The notes: a model not told the origin generated them from the sequence alone. A DNA stretch of 5,969 nt from Desulfobacteraceae bacterium (GCA_030619585.1 JAUXBD010000111.1:1-5969), one strand, 5' to 3'. Numbered from the stretch's first letter, positions 1 through 5,520 are shown. Program-made: numbers and translations.

Positions 1-353
1 ACGTTGTGAGTTGGAATCCCGCCCAGCTGAGCGATTTTTTTCCCGAGATATTTTTGTATCTTCGGAGAAGACAGGTGAATCGAGTAAATAATATTTGAGA
101 ATTGAAACGCCTGGCTGAGAAATTTCACGTCAATTCCCTTTTGGTGAACCCCAAATGGCGGGTTTGAAATCACGACGGTCTTGAGAGCCCCGGGTGCCAG
201 GGTCTCTCTGAGCCTTCGAATTGTTTCGGGAAAATCGGGGGACGTTATATCATGCTGGAGAACTGTGACTTGGGAGCCCAGGTCATATTCTTCAATATTT
301 TTTTGCAGCACATTTAAGGCGTCAGGGTCAACGTCCACCGCCAGCACCTTCGC
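1..353 (-). CDS. METTL5-like RNA N6-adenine methyltransferase, fragment lacking its N-terminus
   Basis: The minus frame from 353 to the window edge is open for 117 codons. It reads AKVLAVDVDPDALNVLQKN near its beginning, which fits the second SAM-binding motif (acidic residues at fragment positions 7 and 9). It then reads VVISNPPFGVHQKG, with the NPPF catalytic motif of N6-adenine methyltransferases at residues 64-67, and later IIYSIHLSSPKIQKYL and a GGIPTH segment. This order matches the METTL5 family, which is common in archaea and eukaryotes (rRNA m6A methylation in eukaryotes) and uncommon in bacteria. The first 70 or so residues, including the glycine-rich D-x-G-C-G-T-G motif I, are missing. 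A TAG lies directly before the frame (354-356) and flavoprotein sequence takes over. The gene runs off the left edge. A GTG at 347 could start translation, but without motif I the product should not bind SAM. GC is about 48% by hand count, above the neighbouring flavoprotein gene. The family call is firm; whether the truncation is biological or an assembly join is open. Confidence 0.75.
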
Positions 354-1890
354 CTATAAGCTTTAAAACGTTTTCTCCGGCAATACGCCCTGAGTTAATA
401 GCAAAAGCAAGTGTCCCGCCAACTGTGGTTGATGCATCATATGAGTCGCCATACATACCGCCGGCACAGTTTCCGGCCGCATAAAGACCGGGTATTACTT
501 CAAAGTTTTGTTTCAAAACCTCTGTTTTATAATTTATCTTTATACCGCCGAGGGTTCCGACAAAAGTCGGGTAACCTCTTATAGCATAAAATTTAGCCCT
601 TCGCACAGGCTTAAGATATTTCGGGTCCTTGACAAAAAAACCGTCATGGCCTTTATCGCAAGACATATTGTATTTATTTATCGTGGCCTTTAAGGTCTTG
701 CTGGATATTTCTGTTTTTTGGGCCAGTTCTTCTATTGAGTCTGCCACAAACGCTTCACCTTTTTCAATGCCTTCTTTTATGGTGGCCTCAAACTCCTCTA
801 TTTTTATTTTTCTTCCAGCAGGGGCATACACGCCAAGACCGATATCTGTCCCATGCTCACTTAAATAATTTCTTGTGTCTTCGTCAAATATATTAAATAG
901 AATTTGACCCGGCTGTTTAGACATTGCATTGCCTATGAGGGTAAAAGAGAAAGTGGCTTCATTGAAAAATCGTTCTCCGTTTGTGTTAACCCATAGGTGG
1001 GGCTGTTTCAAAATCGCCGTGAGAAGATGATCAAAGGCACTTTTTTTCGGTGCTCTTTTTACCTTCTTTTTCTTCTTCTTTATTGCGGCAAGGCCTCGCT
1101 GGATAACATCAGTCCCTTCAGCACCTGCGTCAACTTCCCATGCCATTTTTATGCCGTCGCCTGTTTTACCCACATTACCAAAGGCCATGATATTATCACC
1201 GGCTTTGGTGTATTTTTTAAGCATCTGTTCATTGTTGGCAAAACCACCAGAAGCTATTACCACTGCTTTTGCCTTGGCTTTTACAGTGTTTCCGTCTTTA
1301 TCTTTAGCAATAACACCACTTACAATACCTTTATTCATTATCAGTTGTTTTGCCGGTGTTCGGTAAAATATTTGGACTTTGTTCTCTTTTGCTTTTTTAA
1401 TAAGTGCTTTGATGATACCGGTGCCCTCACCTACCAATGTGTGCCATGTTGGTGGAGCTCCGGGATAAAGAACTTTTGGCTCAATAAATTCCACGCCTCT
1501 CTTCTCAAGCCAATCAATTGTGCTGGCAGACTTGTCAATTATGGCCCTTACAAGGCGAGGATTTGCAAGCCAGTGTGTGTAATCCATATGGGCCAAAAAT
1601 GCTTCATCTTTAGTTATTTTAATACTTCTTTCCTTCTGAAGCCTGCTTTGAACAGCAAAGATGCCTTTTGCAAAGCTTGTGGCTCCGCCTGCAACAGGCA
1701 TCTTTTCAAAAACTATAACATTTGCCCCGCCTTCAGCAGCTGTAACTGCAGCAGCCAACCCTGCGCCGCCGGCCCCGATAACTACCAGGTCTGCTTTCCG
1801 TTTTACAGTCTTAGCATGGGGGGCGTCTATGGGAAGGACTAAAAGAAGGATAGTAATTAGAAGTAATACTGTTTTTTGATATTTCTTCAC
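328..1890 (-). CDS. Exported FAD-binding flavoprotein, fumarate reductase/flavocytochrome c family, heme-free
   Basis: This 520-residue protein belongs to the FAD-binding_2 (fumarate reductase/urocanate reductase/ketosteroid dehydrogenase) family. Residues 1-26 form a Sec signal peptide (VKKYQK, a Leu/Ile-rich core, then a cut after APHA), so it should act in the periplasm. The dinucleotide fold is at 34-63, with G39-x-G41-x-x-G44 and the ribose-binding E62, followed by GGATS at 68-72. Other family marks are the GEGTG segment, VVIASGGFANN, the capping-domain stretch VNTNGERFFNEA, and near the C-terminus GLYAAGNCAGGMYGDSYDAS and SGRIAGEN. There is no CxxCH, so no bound heme c. The substrate is unknown: the place where fumarate reductases carry a substrate-binding arginine (typically an NR pair) reads DSYDAS. 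Residues 271-283 form a Lys-rich insert. The GTG at 1890 is chosen because AGGGGG lies four bases upstream and the signal peptide then starts cleanly; an ATG at 1995 would add 35 unlikely residues. The last residues (GEGAGGGR) come from out-of-frame methyltransferase DNA, so the native stop is lost. Confidence 0.9.
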   Translation of the reverse strand: MKKYQKTVLLLITILLLVLPIDAPHAKTVKRKADLVVIGAGGAGLAAAVTAAEGGANVIVFEKMPVAGGATSFAKGIFAVQSRLQKERSIKITKDEAFLAHMDYTHWLANPRLVRAIIDKSASTIDWLEKRGVEFIEPKVLYPGAPPTWHTLVGEGTGIIKALIKKAKENKVQIFYRTPAKQLIMNKGIVSGVIAKDKDGNTVKAKAKAVVIASGGFANNEQMLKKYTKAGDNIMAFGNVGKTGDGIKMAWEVDAGAEGTDVIQRGLAAIKKKKKKVKRAPKKSAFDHLLTAILKQPHLWVNTNGERFFNEATFSFTLIGNAMSKQPGQILFNIFDEDTRNYLSEHGTDIGLGVYAPAGRKIKIEEFEATIKEGIEKGEAFVADSIEELAQKTEISSKTLKATINKYNMSCDKGHDGFFVKDPKYLKPVRRAKFYAIRGYPTFVGTLGGIKINYKTEVLKQNFEVIPGLYAAGNCAGGMYGDSYDASTTVGGTLAFAINSGRIAGENVLKLIGEGAGGGR

Positions 1891-1894
1891 TATA

Positions 1895-1900
1895 CCCCCT
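1895..1900 (-). promoter_or_regulatory. Ribosome binding site deciding the flavoprotein start
   Basis: On the minus strand AGGGGG is followed by TATA and then GTG at 1890. The codons after this GTG encode a typical positively charged signal-peptide start. The longer in-frame ATG at 1995 lacks such context, so this site supports the shorter protein. The four-base spacer is on the short side. Confidence 0.6.
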
Positions 1901-1903
1901 GTA

Positions 1904-2240
1904 AAAAAGTGTGAAGTGCCTTGTAAATGAGTCGCAGCGCTCCATCTGTTTATAAAATGACAGAATGCTTCAATTCCGCCCAAGCCGGTCCTCACACTAT
2001 TTTTTTAAATTGACCGCGCTTAAAAACGCGTTCCTCAACTTTAGGCACTCGGAAACAAATAATTGTCCAAGATTGCGCAGGATTTTGGTTCATCTTCAAG
2101 GCGCGTCAAAGGGAGCATATTGGAATATGTGACCTTTGACGCAACGCAGAAGCTGGACCAAAAGACAAGCAAGGTGGGTCAATTATTTGTTTCCGAGTGC
2201 CTAAGTCCCGCCTTAGCAGGATTTACACTTCACACTTTTT
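1904..2240. repeat. 15-bp inverted repeat pair flanking the palindromic element
   Basis: AAAAAGTGTGAAGTG at 1904-1918 occurs as its exact reverse complement, CACTTCACACTTTTT, at 2226-2240. The pair brackets the 164-bp near-palindrome at 2041-2204. The left copy sits just upstream of the flavoprotein ribosome binding site; the right copy encodes the last residues of the small remnant frame on the minus strand. It could mark an older inversion or the ends of a larger composite repeat. Only the identity of the two 15-mers is certain. Confidence 0.45.
2041..2204. repeat. 164-bp near-palindromic fold-back element (MITE-like)
   Basis: The outer 25 bases (2041-2065, starting TTAGGCACTCGGAAACAAAT) are repeated as a perfect reverse complement at 2180-2204. 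Inside, GCGTCAAAGG (2103-2112) pairs with CCTTTGACGC (2133-2142), and the centre is CATATT-GG-AATATG (2116-2129). The intervening parts of the arms are also similar but diverged. The whole unit can fold into one long hairpin. It carries no transposase, so it would be a non-autonomous element or a structured repeat. A 61-codon plus-strand frame starting at 2063 runs through it, but a frame inside a palindrome is better explained as a repeat by-product. No target-site duplication is evident next to the ends. Confidence 0.8.
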
Positions 2241-2342
2241 ATTACTAATTGCAAGCTCTTTATTAAAACCGTAATGAATAACGCTTCCTACAAGGCCATC
2301 TTCTGTAGCAATACGAACATGGTTTTTGGAAATTATGCCCAC
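2223..2342 (-). pseudogene. Possible C-terminal gene remnant, 39 codons, unidentified
   Basis: A minus-strand frame from a GTG at 2342 to TAA at 2223 reads MGIISKNHVRIATEDGLVG and then SVIHYGFNKELAISNKKCEV. The composition (charged, mixed hydrophobic, no low complexity) looks more like real protein than random frame. Upstream of the GTG the frame enters a GA-rich simple tract, and no start with a ribosome binding site is visible. It could be the surviving end of a gene broken by the surrounding repeats. I do not recognise the family, and a chance frame is possible. Confidence 0.25.
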
Positions 2343-2349
2343 AGATTTA

Positions 2350-2394
2350 AAAAAAAGAGAAGATAAGAAGATGAGAAGTTGAGAAGTTGAGACG
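2350..2394. repeat. GA-rich simple tract with tandem GAGAAGTT
   Basis: A run of eight A is followed by purine-rich sequence (AGAGAAGATAAGAAGATGAG) and then GAGAAGTTGAGAAGTTGAGA, where an 8-base unit is repeated in tandem. One strand is almost pure purine. There is no gene in it. It separates the possible remnant from the next fold-back repeat. Confidence 0.6.
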
Positions 2395-2425
2395 ATTAGA
2401 TGTTAAGGGCAAAATGCACAAAATT

Positions 2426-2556
2426 GATGGTCTTGTAAAAAGTCAAAAAATCCCTTTGTTGTCATTCCGGTGAAAACCGGAATCCAGTTATTTAAATAGG
2501 CTCTGGGCTCCAGTCTTCACCGGAGTGACGGAATTGGGACTTTTTCCGAGAGCATC
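2426..2556. repeat. About 130-bp fold-back intergenic repeat with a GAAA-capped hairpin
   Basis: The core is a perfect hairpin ATTCCGGT-GAAA-ACCGGAAT (2464-2483). GTCATTCCGGTGAA (2461-2474) also pairs, with one mismatch, with TTCACCGGAGTGAC (2516-2529), so two alternative folds exist. The outer parts are inverted too: GTAAAAAGTC...CCC around 2435-2454 against GGGACTTTTTCC at 2535-2546, and GATGG/GCATC-like ends. The GTCATTCCGG...CCGGAATCCAG style is a widespread dispersed repeat type in proteobacterial genomes. No coding content is seen. Confidence 0.7.
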
Positions 2557-2600
2557 CTGACTAAATTTAAATAAGAATTCAAAAATCGGGCACAAAAGAT

Positions 2601-2629
2601 TTTCATCAACACTTTAATTGTGTTATGGT
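2601..2629 (+). promoter_or_regulatory. Weak candidate promoter for the FG-GAP gene
   Basis: TTTCAT (2601-2606) and TATGGT (2624-2629) are 17 bases apart, and the second hexamer is 35 bases before the ATG at 2665. The -10 box is moderate and the -35 poor. It lies between the fold-back repeat and the gene, where a promoter is needed. Sequence alone does not settle it. Confidence 0.22.
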
Positions 2630-2664
2630 ATGAAAACTTTACCTGACTGAATAAGGGAAACATT

Positions 2665-4317
2665 ATGAATTCAAATCGTTATAGTATGTGCAAATTTTTT
2701 CTTCCGAGCCTTTTATCTCTTTTTGTACTATTGGTGTGCCAAAACACCGTATATGCAAAACCTGTAAAGGTTGCGGTGGTTCCTTTTAAAATTAATGCCC
2801 AAAATGATCTTTCATTTTTAAAAGATGGAATCTTTGACATGCTTTCATCCAACCTTTCCAAAGAGGGAGAGGTTTCAGTGACAAACAAAAAAGATGTTGA
2901 AGATGCGATTGGAACAGATAATACCCCACTTACTGAAGAAAAAGCGCGGGCAATAGGTTTGAAACTTGGCGTTGACTATGTTCTTTTCGGGACCCTGACT
3001 GTATTTGGCAATAGCGCAAGTATTGATGCAAAAATAGTAGATACAAAAGAGGCAACACCGCCCCTTGCTTTGTTAAACCAAACTCAAAAGACAGATGAGG
3101 TTATTCCCAACATCAACCTGTTTTCAAAGGAGATAAACAAGAGTTTGTTTAGCGGCAACCTGTCAATTGAAAAAACTCCTGCACAGATTCAATCCGCACA
3201 GCCAGGCCAGATAAGTACAGTGCAAAAATTTGGTGAGGGTATAAGCAAGACCCAGAACGTATATGAAAAAGATGCTTTTGTACCGACCGGCAAAGGGAGA
3301 TCCAGAAAATTCATACAGAATCTAAATCTTAAAAAGACTGTAACAGGACTTGCCATAGGTGATGTGAACGGAGATGGACAAACTGATACTGTGATAGTAA
3401 CACCCAAGTCTGTTTATGTTTACAGGTTTGCAGGTAAGCAACTGCTGGAGAAAAAAGAGATAGCCAGTTTGCGTAGGAAAAATATCATTGGTGTTGATGT
3501 GGCAGATATTAACAAAAACGGTATTGATGAGATTTTTATAACAAGTCTGAATTCAAGTAACGATGGTGCAAGTTCATTAGTGCTTGAATATAATGGAGAA
3601 AAATATACAAAAATTACCGATAAAAATCGCTGGTACTACAGGGTTGTTGCGCACCCCAACCGTGGCAAAGTCTTGTTCGGGCAACCTCAGAGAGGTCCTG
3701 AACCTTTTTTAGATGTGATTTATGAAATGAACTGGAAGAACTCAAAATATGAATCCGGCAAAAAAATCGAGATCCCTGAAAAAATCAGTTTAATGGGCTT
3801 TGCCGCAGGAGATGTTATGAACGAAGGCACAGAAATTTATATCGCCTTTAATAGAAATGATAATATCTGCATGGTGGACAGCAACTCGGGGGACTTGATA
3901 TGGAAAGGCAGGGAACAATACGGGGGAAGCACCCTGTCTTTTGTGTCAGATGGTGGGATATACGATGATACCGAAGGATTTATGTTCTTTCCCATGCGTA
4001 CATTTATCATGGATTTGGACTCAGATGGAAAAAACGAAGTTATTACAGTAAACAACAATGAAGTTGCAGGAAGGGTTCTGAAAAGATTCAGAAAGTTCAG
4101 AGATGCCCAGATAATTGCCCTTTACTGGGACGGGACTGGAATGTCAATTGGTTGGGAAACCCACAGGACTTCAGGTTTTTTCCGGGATTTTGCTATTGGT
4201 GATTTCAACAATGACAATAAAGATGAGCTGGTGGCTGCACTGATTATCAAAGAGTCAACCTTAATGGGGAGATCACCTAAAAGCGCTATAATTGCATACG
4301 ACATTAGTCAAAATTAA
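2665..4317 (+). CDS. Exported protein with TolB/FlgO-like N-terminal domain and FG-GAP/VCBS repeats
   Basis: This protein has 550 residues. Residues 1-31 are a Sec signal peptide (hydrophobic core LLSLFVLLVC, cut after VYA), so it is periplasmic or surface-exposed; the cysteine at 25 lacks a good lipobox. Residues 34-130 (VKVAVVPFKINAQND, later LGVDYVLFGTLTVFG) match the fold of TolB N-terminal/CsgG/FlgO-like domains, which typically begin with a 'VAVLPF' strand and end in 'a-d-y-v-l-x-G'. A linker rich in Gln/Ser/Lys (about 150-220) follows. The C-terminal half has FG-GAP/VCBS units with Asp-rich calcium-type loops: DVNGDGQTD (233-241), DINKNGIDE (281-289), a degenerate one at 383, DLDSDGKNE (450-458) and DFNNDNKDE (513-521). 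This suggests a beta-propeller that could bind ligands or partners. Start: AAGGGA lies shortly before the ATG; an internal Met at residue 8 is an alternative. It ends with a palindrome downstream. The exact role is unknown. Confidence 0.88.
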   Translation: MNSNRYSMCKFFLPSLLSLFVLLVCQNTVYAKPVKVAVVPFKINAQNDLSFLKDGIFDMLSSNLSKEGEVSVTNKKDVEDAIGTDNTPLTEEKARAIGLKLGVDYVLFGTLTVFGNSASIDAKIVDTKEATPPLALLNQTQKTDEVIPNINLFSKEINKSLFSGNLSIEKTPAQIQSAQPGQISTVQKFGEGISKTQNVYEKDAFVPTGKGRSRKFIQNLNLKKTVTGLAIGDVNGDGQTDTVIVTPKSVYVYRFAGKQLLEKKEIASLRRKNIIGVDVADINKNGIDEIFITSLNSSNDGASSLVLEYNGEKYTKITDKNRWYYRVVAHPNRGKVLFGQPQRGPEPFLDVIYEMNWKNSKYESGKKIEIPEKISLMGFAAGDVMNEGTEIYIAFNRNDNICMVDSNSGDLIWKGREQYGGSTLSFVSDGGIYDDTEGFMFFPMRTFIMDLDSDGKNEVITVNNNEVAGRVLKRFRKFRDAQIIALYWDGTGMSIGWETHRTSGFFRDFAIGDFNNDNKDELVAALIIKESTLMGRSPKSAIIAYDISQN

Positions 4318-4340
4318 GTTTGAAGTGAGCTAAAATGTGG

Positions 4341-4361
4341 AGTGCCTAAAATTTAGGCACT
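4341..4361. repeat. Perfect 21-bp palindrome, possible terminator, sharing its arms with the 2041-2204 element
   Basis: AGTGCCTAAA-A-TTTAGGCACT has 10-bp perfect arms and lies 24 bases after the FG-GAP stop codon. RNA could fold GUGCCU/AGGCAC and is followed by only a short T-poor tail (TTATT), so a terminator role is weak. The arms equal the terminal bases (TTAGGCACT / AGTGCCTAA) of the 164-bp fold-back element, as if two element ends were placed back to back. Confidence 0.6.
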
Positions 4362-4377
4362 TATTCCGAGGCGTGTT

Positions 4378-4406
4378 TTGTTATTTTACAAACCCTTCAT
4401 TATGAC
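4378..4406 (+). promoter_or_regulatory. Candidate promoter for the selenoprotein gene
   Basis: TTGTTA (4378-4383) and TATGAC (4401-4406) are separated by exactly 17 bases; each matches 4 of 6 sigma-70 consensus positions. The start would leave a leader of roughly 75-80 bases before the ATG at 4491. That leader contains the 10-bp palindrome CCAACGTTGG (4428-4437), which could be an operator or be incidental. Confidence 0.3.
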
Positions 4407-4478
4407 TTATTTAGAAAATATAGCCCCCCAACGTTGGCAAAAAACAGGGCAGTAAAGACATCCTAAATGGACACTGGA

Positions 4479-4484
4479 AAGGAG
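4479..4484 (+). promoter_or_regulatory. Strong Shine-Dalgarno site of the selenoprotein gene
   Basis: AAGGAG is followed by a six-base spacer and the ATG at 4491. It shows that this short, TGA-interrupted frame is translated as a gene rather than being debris. It also favours 4491 over the in-frame ATG at 4467, which has no ribosome binding site and directly follows an in-frame TAA. Confidence 0.8.
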
Positions 4485-4490
4485 TACAAA

Positions 4491-4721
4491 ATGAAAAATG
4501 TATCTATACGTTACTGTAGAGTTTGACTCCACAACCGTATTTTTGCCGCCCGTGTGGCGGATTTCTTGAAACGTGAATCAGAAATCGAAGCCAAGATCGA
4601 TCCGAGTGGAAAGATAGGCGAGTTCACTGTGTGGGTTGATGACAAACTCGTAATAAAAAAGAATTTCCTGAAATTTCCTGACAAGAAAAAAATACTTGCC
4701 GCAGTTCAGCAAGAGATGTAG
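4491..4721 (+). CDS. SelW-like (Rdx family) selenoprotein with C-x-x-U motif; in-frame TGA read as selenocysteine
   Basis: The frame ATG 4491 to TAG 4721 has 77 codons with one internal TGA at 4524-4526. Read as selenocysteine (U) it gives MKNVSIRYCRVULHNR, then AARVADFLKRESEIEAKIDP, then GEFTVWVDDKLVIKKN and a C-terminal helix. This is the layout of the SelW/SelT/SelH (Rdx) thioredoxin-like fold: a beta strand ending in C9-R-V-U12, a helix, a 'G-x-F-x-V-x-V-D-x-K-L-V-x-x-K' beta hairpin, and a final helix. The 76-residue length is usual for the family. The TGA sits exactly where family members have Cys or Sec, so a random nonsense mutation is unlikely. The protein should be a small cytosolic thiol/selenol redox protein with no signal peptide. 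It is a lone gene between the exported FG-GAP protein and a minus-strand kinase. Expression needs SelA, SelB, SelC and SelD elsewhere in the genome. Standard gene callers would miss it or start it after the TGA. The alternative, a pseudogene, seems less likely. Confidence 0.88.
4524..4560 (+). promoter_or_regulatory. UGA selenocysteine codon with putative bacterial SECIS hairpin
   Basis: After the UGA (4524-4526), CCGCC (4546-4550) pairs with GGCGG (4556-4560) around the loop CGUGU (4551-4555). The loop begins 24 bases after the UGA and has G then U at its second and third positions. Bacterial SECIS elements recognised by SelB usually have a G or GU at the start of the apical loop, placed about 16-37 bases from the UGA, so this fits. 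A competing pairing is CCACA (4529-4533) with UGUGG (4553-4557). The stem is short (5 bp, all G-C). Confidence 0.6.
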
Positions 4722-4811
4722 GGATTCCTCCCCATATTAGAATTATTCAGCCGGTCCTCATGATATATTTGCAACCAGCCTGCCTGCTCATACCTGCATC
4801 ATTCCTGAAAA

Positions 4812-5516
4812 TCAAGCAGCTTTTACACGTGGAGAAAAGAGGTTAAACTTTTTCATCACCAAATTCTCTACAGTTCCAGCCGCTTCATCGATACTCAGCC
4901 GTTCGGCATTTATCAAGAGATCGTAATTAAGCGGGTCTGCAATATCTTTATTGAAATACTTTTTAACAAATGCCTTGCGGTCCGATTCTGTTTTTAATAT
5001 TATTTCCCTGGCCTCATCCATTGATATATCGAAAATCAGTGAAACATTTTTCGCACGCCACTTCAAAGGCGCAACAATTCTTACCCTTATTGTTTTATCC
5101 TCTGAAAGCAAAAAGTTGGCACCTCTGCCCACTATAACTGCGCGACCGTGTTTTCCTATGGTTCCTACAACCTTCATAAGATGCTTCATATATTGATCCG
5201 GCCACATATGGTTACTGTGAAAAGATGAGACCCAATCTTCAAGAATCGAAAGCCCTTTTTCATCCAGTGACTCCAATAGTCTTGCACTTATCTTTGCGCT
5301 TTCAGCCATCTTATGAACAACCTCCTGGTGAAACAGATCAAACCCGAGCTCCTTTGCAATCTCCTCGGCAATAATCCTGCCGCAGCTTCCGGGCGCCCTT
5401 GATATTGTGACAACAGGCCTGTATTCATCTTTTGTTTCTCTTTTTAGATAATCTCCACGCCATCTTTTCACCTGCTCATCAACTATCTGTAAAACGGAAC
5501 GGTGTTTTCCTTGCAT
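4812..5516 (-). CDS. Cytidylate kinase-like family P-loop protein
   Basis: The protein has 234 residues from the ATG at 5516. After a helical, charged N-terminal region (1-32) comes a P-loop strand and loop, VVTISRAPGSCGRIIAEEIA (35-54). This is the 'I-S-R-x-P-G-S-G-G-R' Walker-A variant of the cytidylate-kinase-like family (AAA_26/Cytidylate_kin2), with Arg in place of the usual Lys and here Cys45 in place of the second Gly. LGFDLFHQEVVHKMAE follows, then AVIVGRGANFLL, a segment with VRIVAPLKWRAKNV, a lid-like SDRKAFVKKYF, and NYDLLINAERLS near the end, all family marks. The family likely phosphorylates nucleotides or a related small molecule, but the substrate of these stand-alone bacterial members is not settled, so CMP kinase activity should not be assumed. 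The start is chosen because GAGGGGGAGAT directly precedes it; an ATG at 5537 would add seven Gly/Arg-rich residues encoded by that ribosome binding site itself. It converges on the selenoprotein gene, 90 bases apart. Confidence 0.85.
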   Translation of the reverse strand: MQGKHRSVLQIVDEQVKRWRGDYLKRETKDEYRPVVTISRAPGSCGRIIAEEIAKELGFDLFHQEVVHKMAESAKISARLLESLDEKGLSILEDWVSSFHSNHMWPDQYMKHLMKVVGTIGKHGRAVIVGRGANFLLSEDKTIRVRIVAPLKWRAKNVSLIFDISMDEAREIILKTESDRKAFVKKYFNKDIADPLNYDLLINAERLSIDEAAGTVENLVMKKFNLFSPRVKAA

Positions 5517-5520
5517 ATCT

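Noticed and set aside
997..1842. 281-codon plus-strand frame opposite the flavoprotein
   Set aside because: Its translation is Cys/Phe-rich and without domain logic, while the minus strand is a textbook FAD protein; antisense shadow.
1891..1995. 35-residue N-terminal extension of the flavoprotein from an ATG at 1995
   Set aside because: It would bury the signal peptide, and a GTG with AGGGGG directly upstream gives a clean start at 1890.
2063..2248. 61-residue plus-strand frame through the 164-bp element
   Set aside because: It is read through a near-perfect palindrome, has no ribosome binding site and no recognisable domain; repeat by-product.
2426..2556. CRISPR-like repeat array
   Set aside because: Only inverted copies are present, no regularly spaced direct repeats or cas genes.
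4428..4437. CCAACGTTGG palindrome as a defined operator
   Set aside because: A 10-bp palindrome is too short to assign to a regulator; noted only within the promoter entry.
4467..4490. Earlier in-frame ATG (4467) for the selenoprotein
   Set aside because: No Shine-Dalgarno before it, and the AAGGAG at 4479-4484 would then be inside the coding region; 4491 fits better.
4524..4721. The TGA as an ordinary nonsense mutation (pseudogene)
   Set aside because: It falls precisely at the Cys/Sec position of the C-x-x-C/U motif, the rest of the frame is intact and a SECIS-like hairpin follows. Kept only as the alternative.
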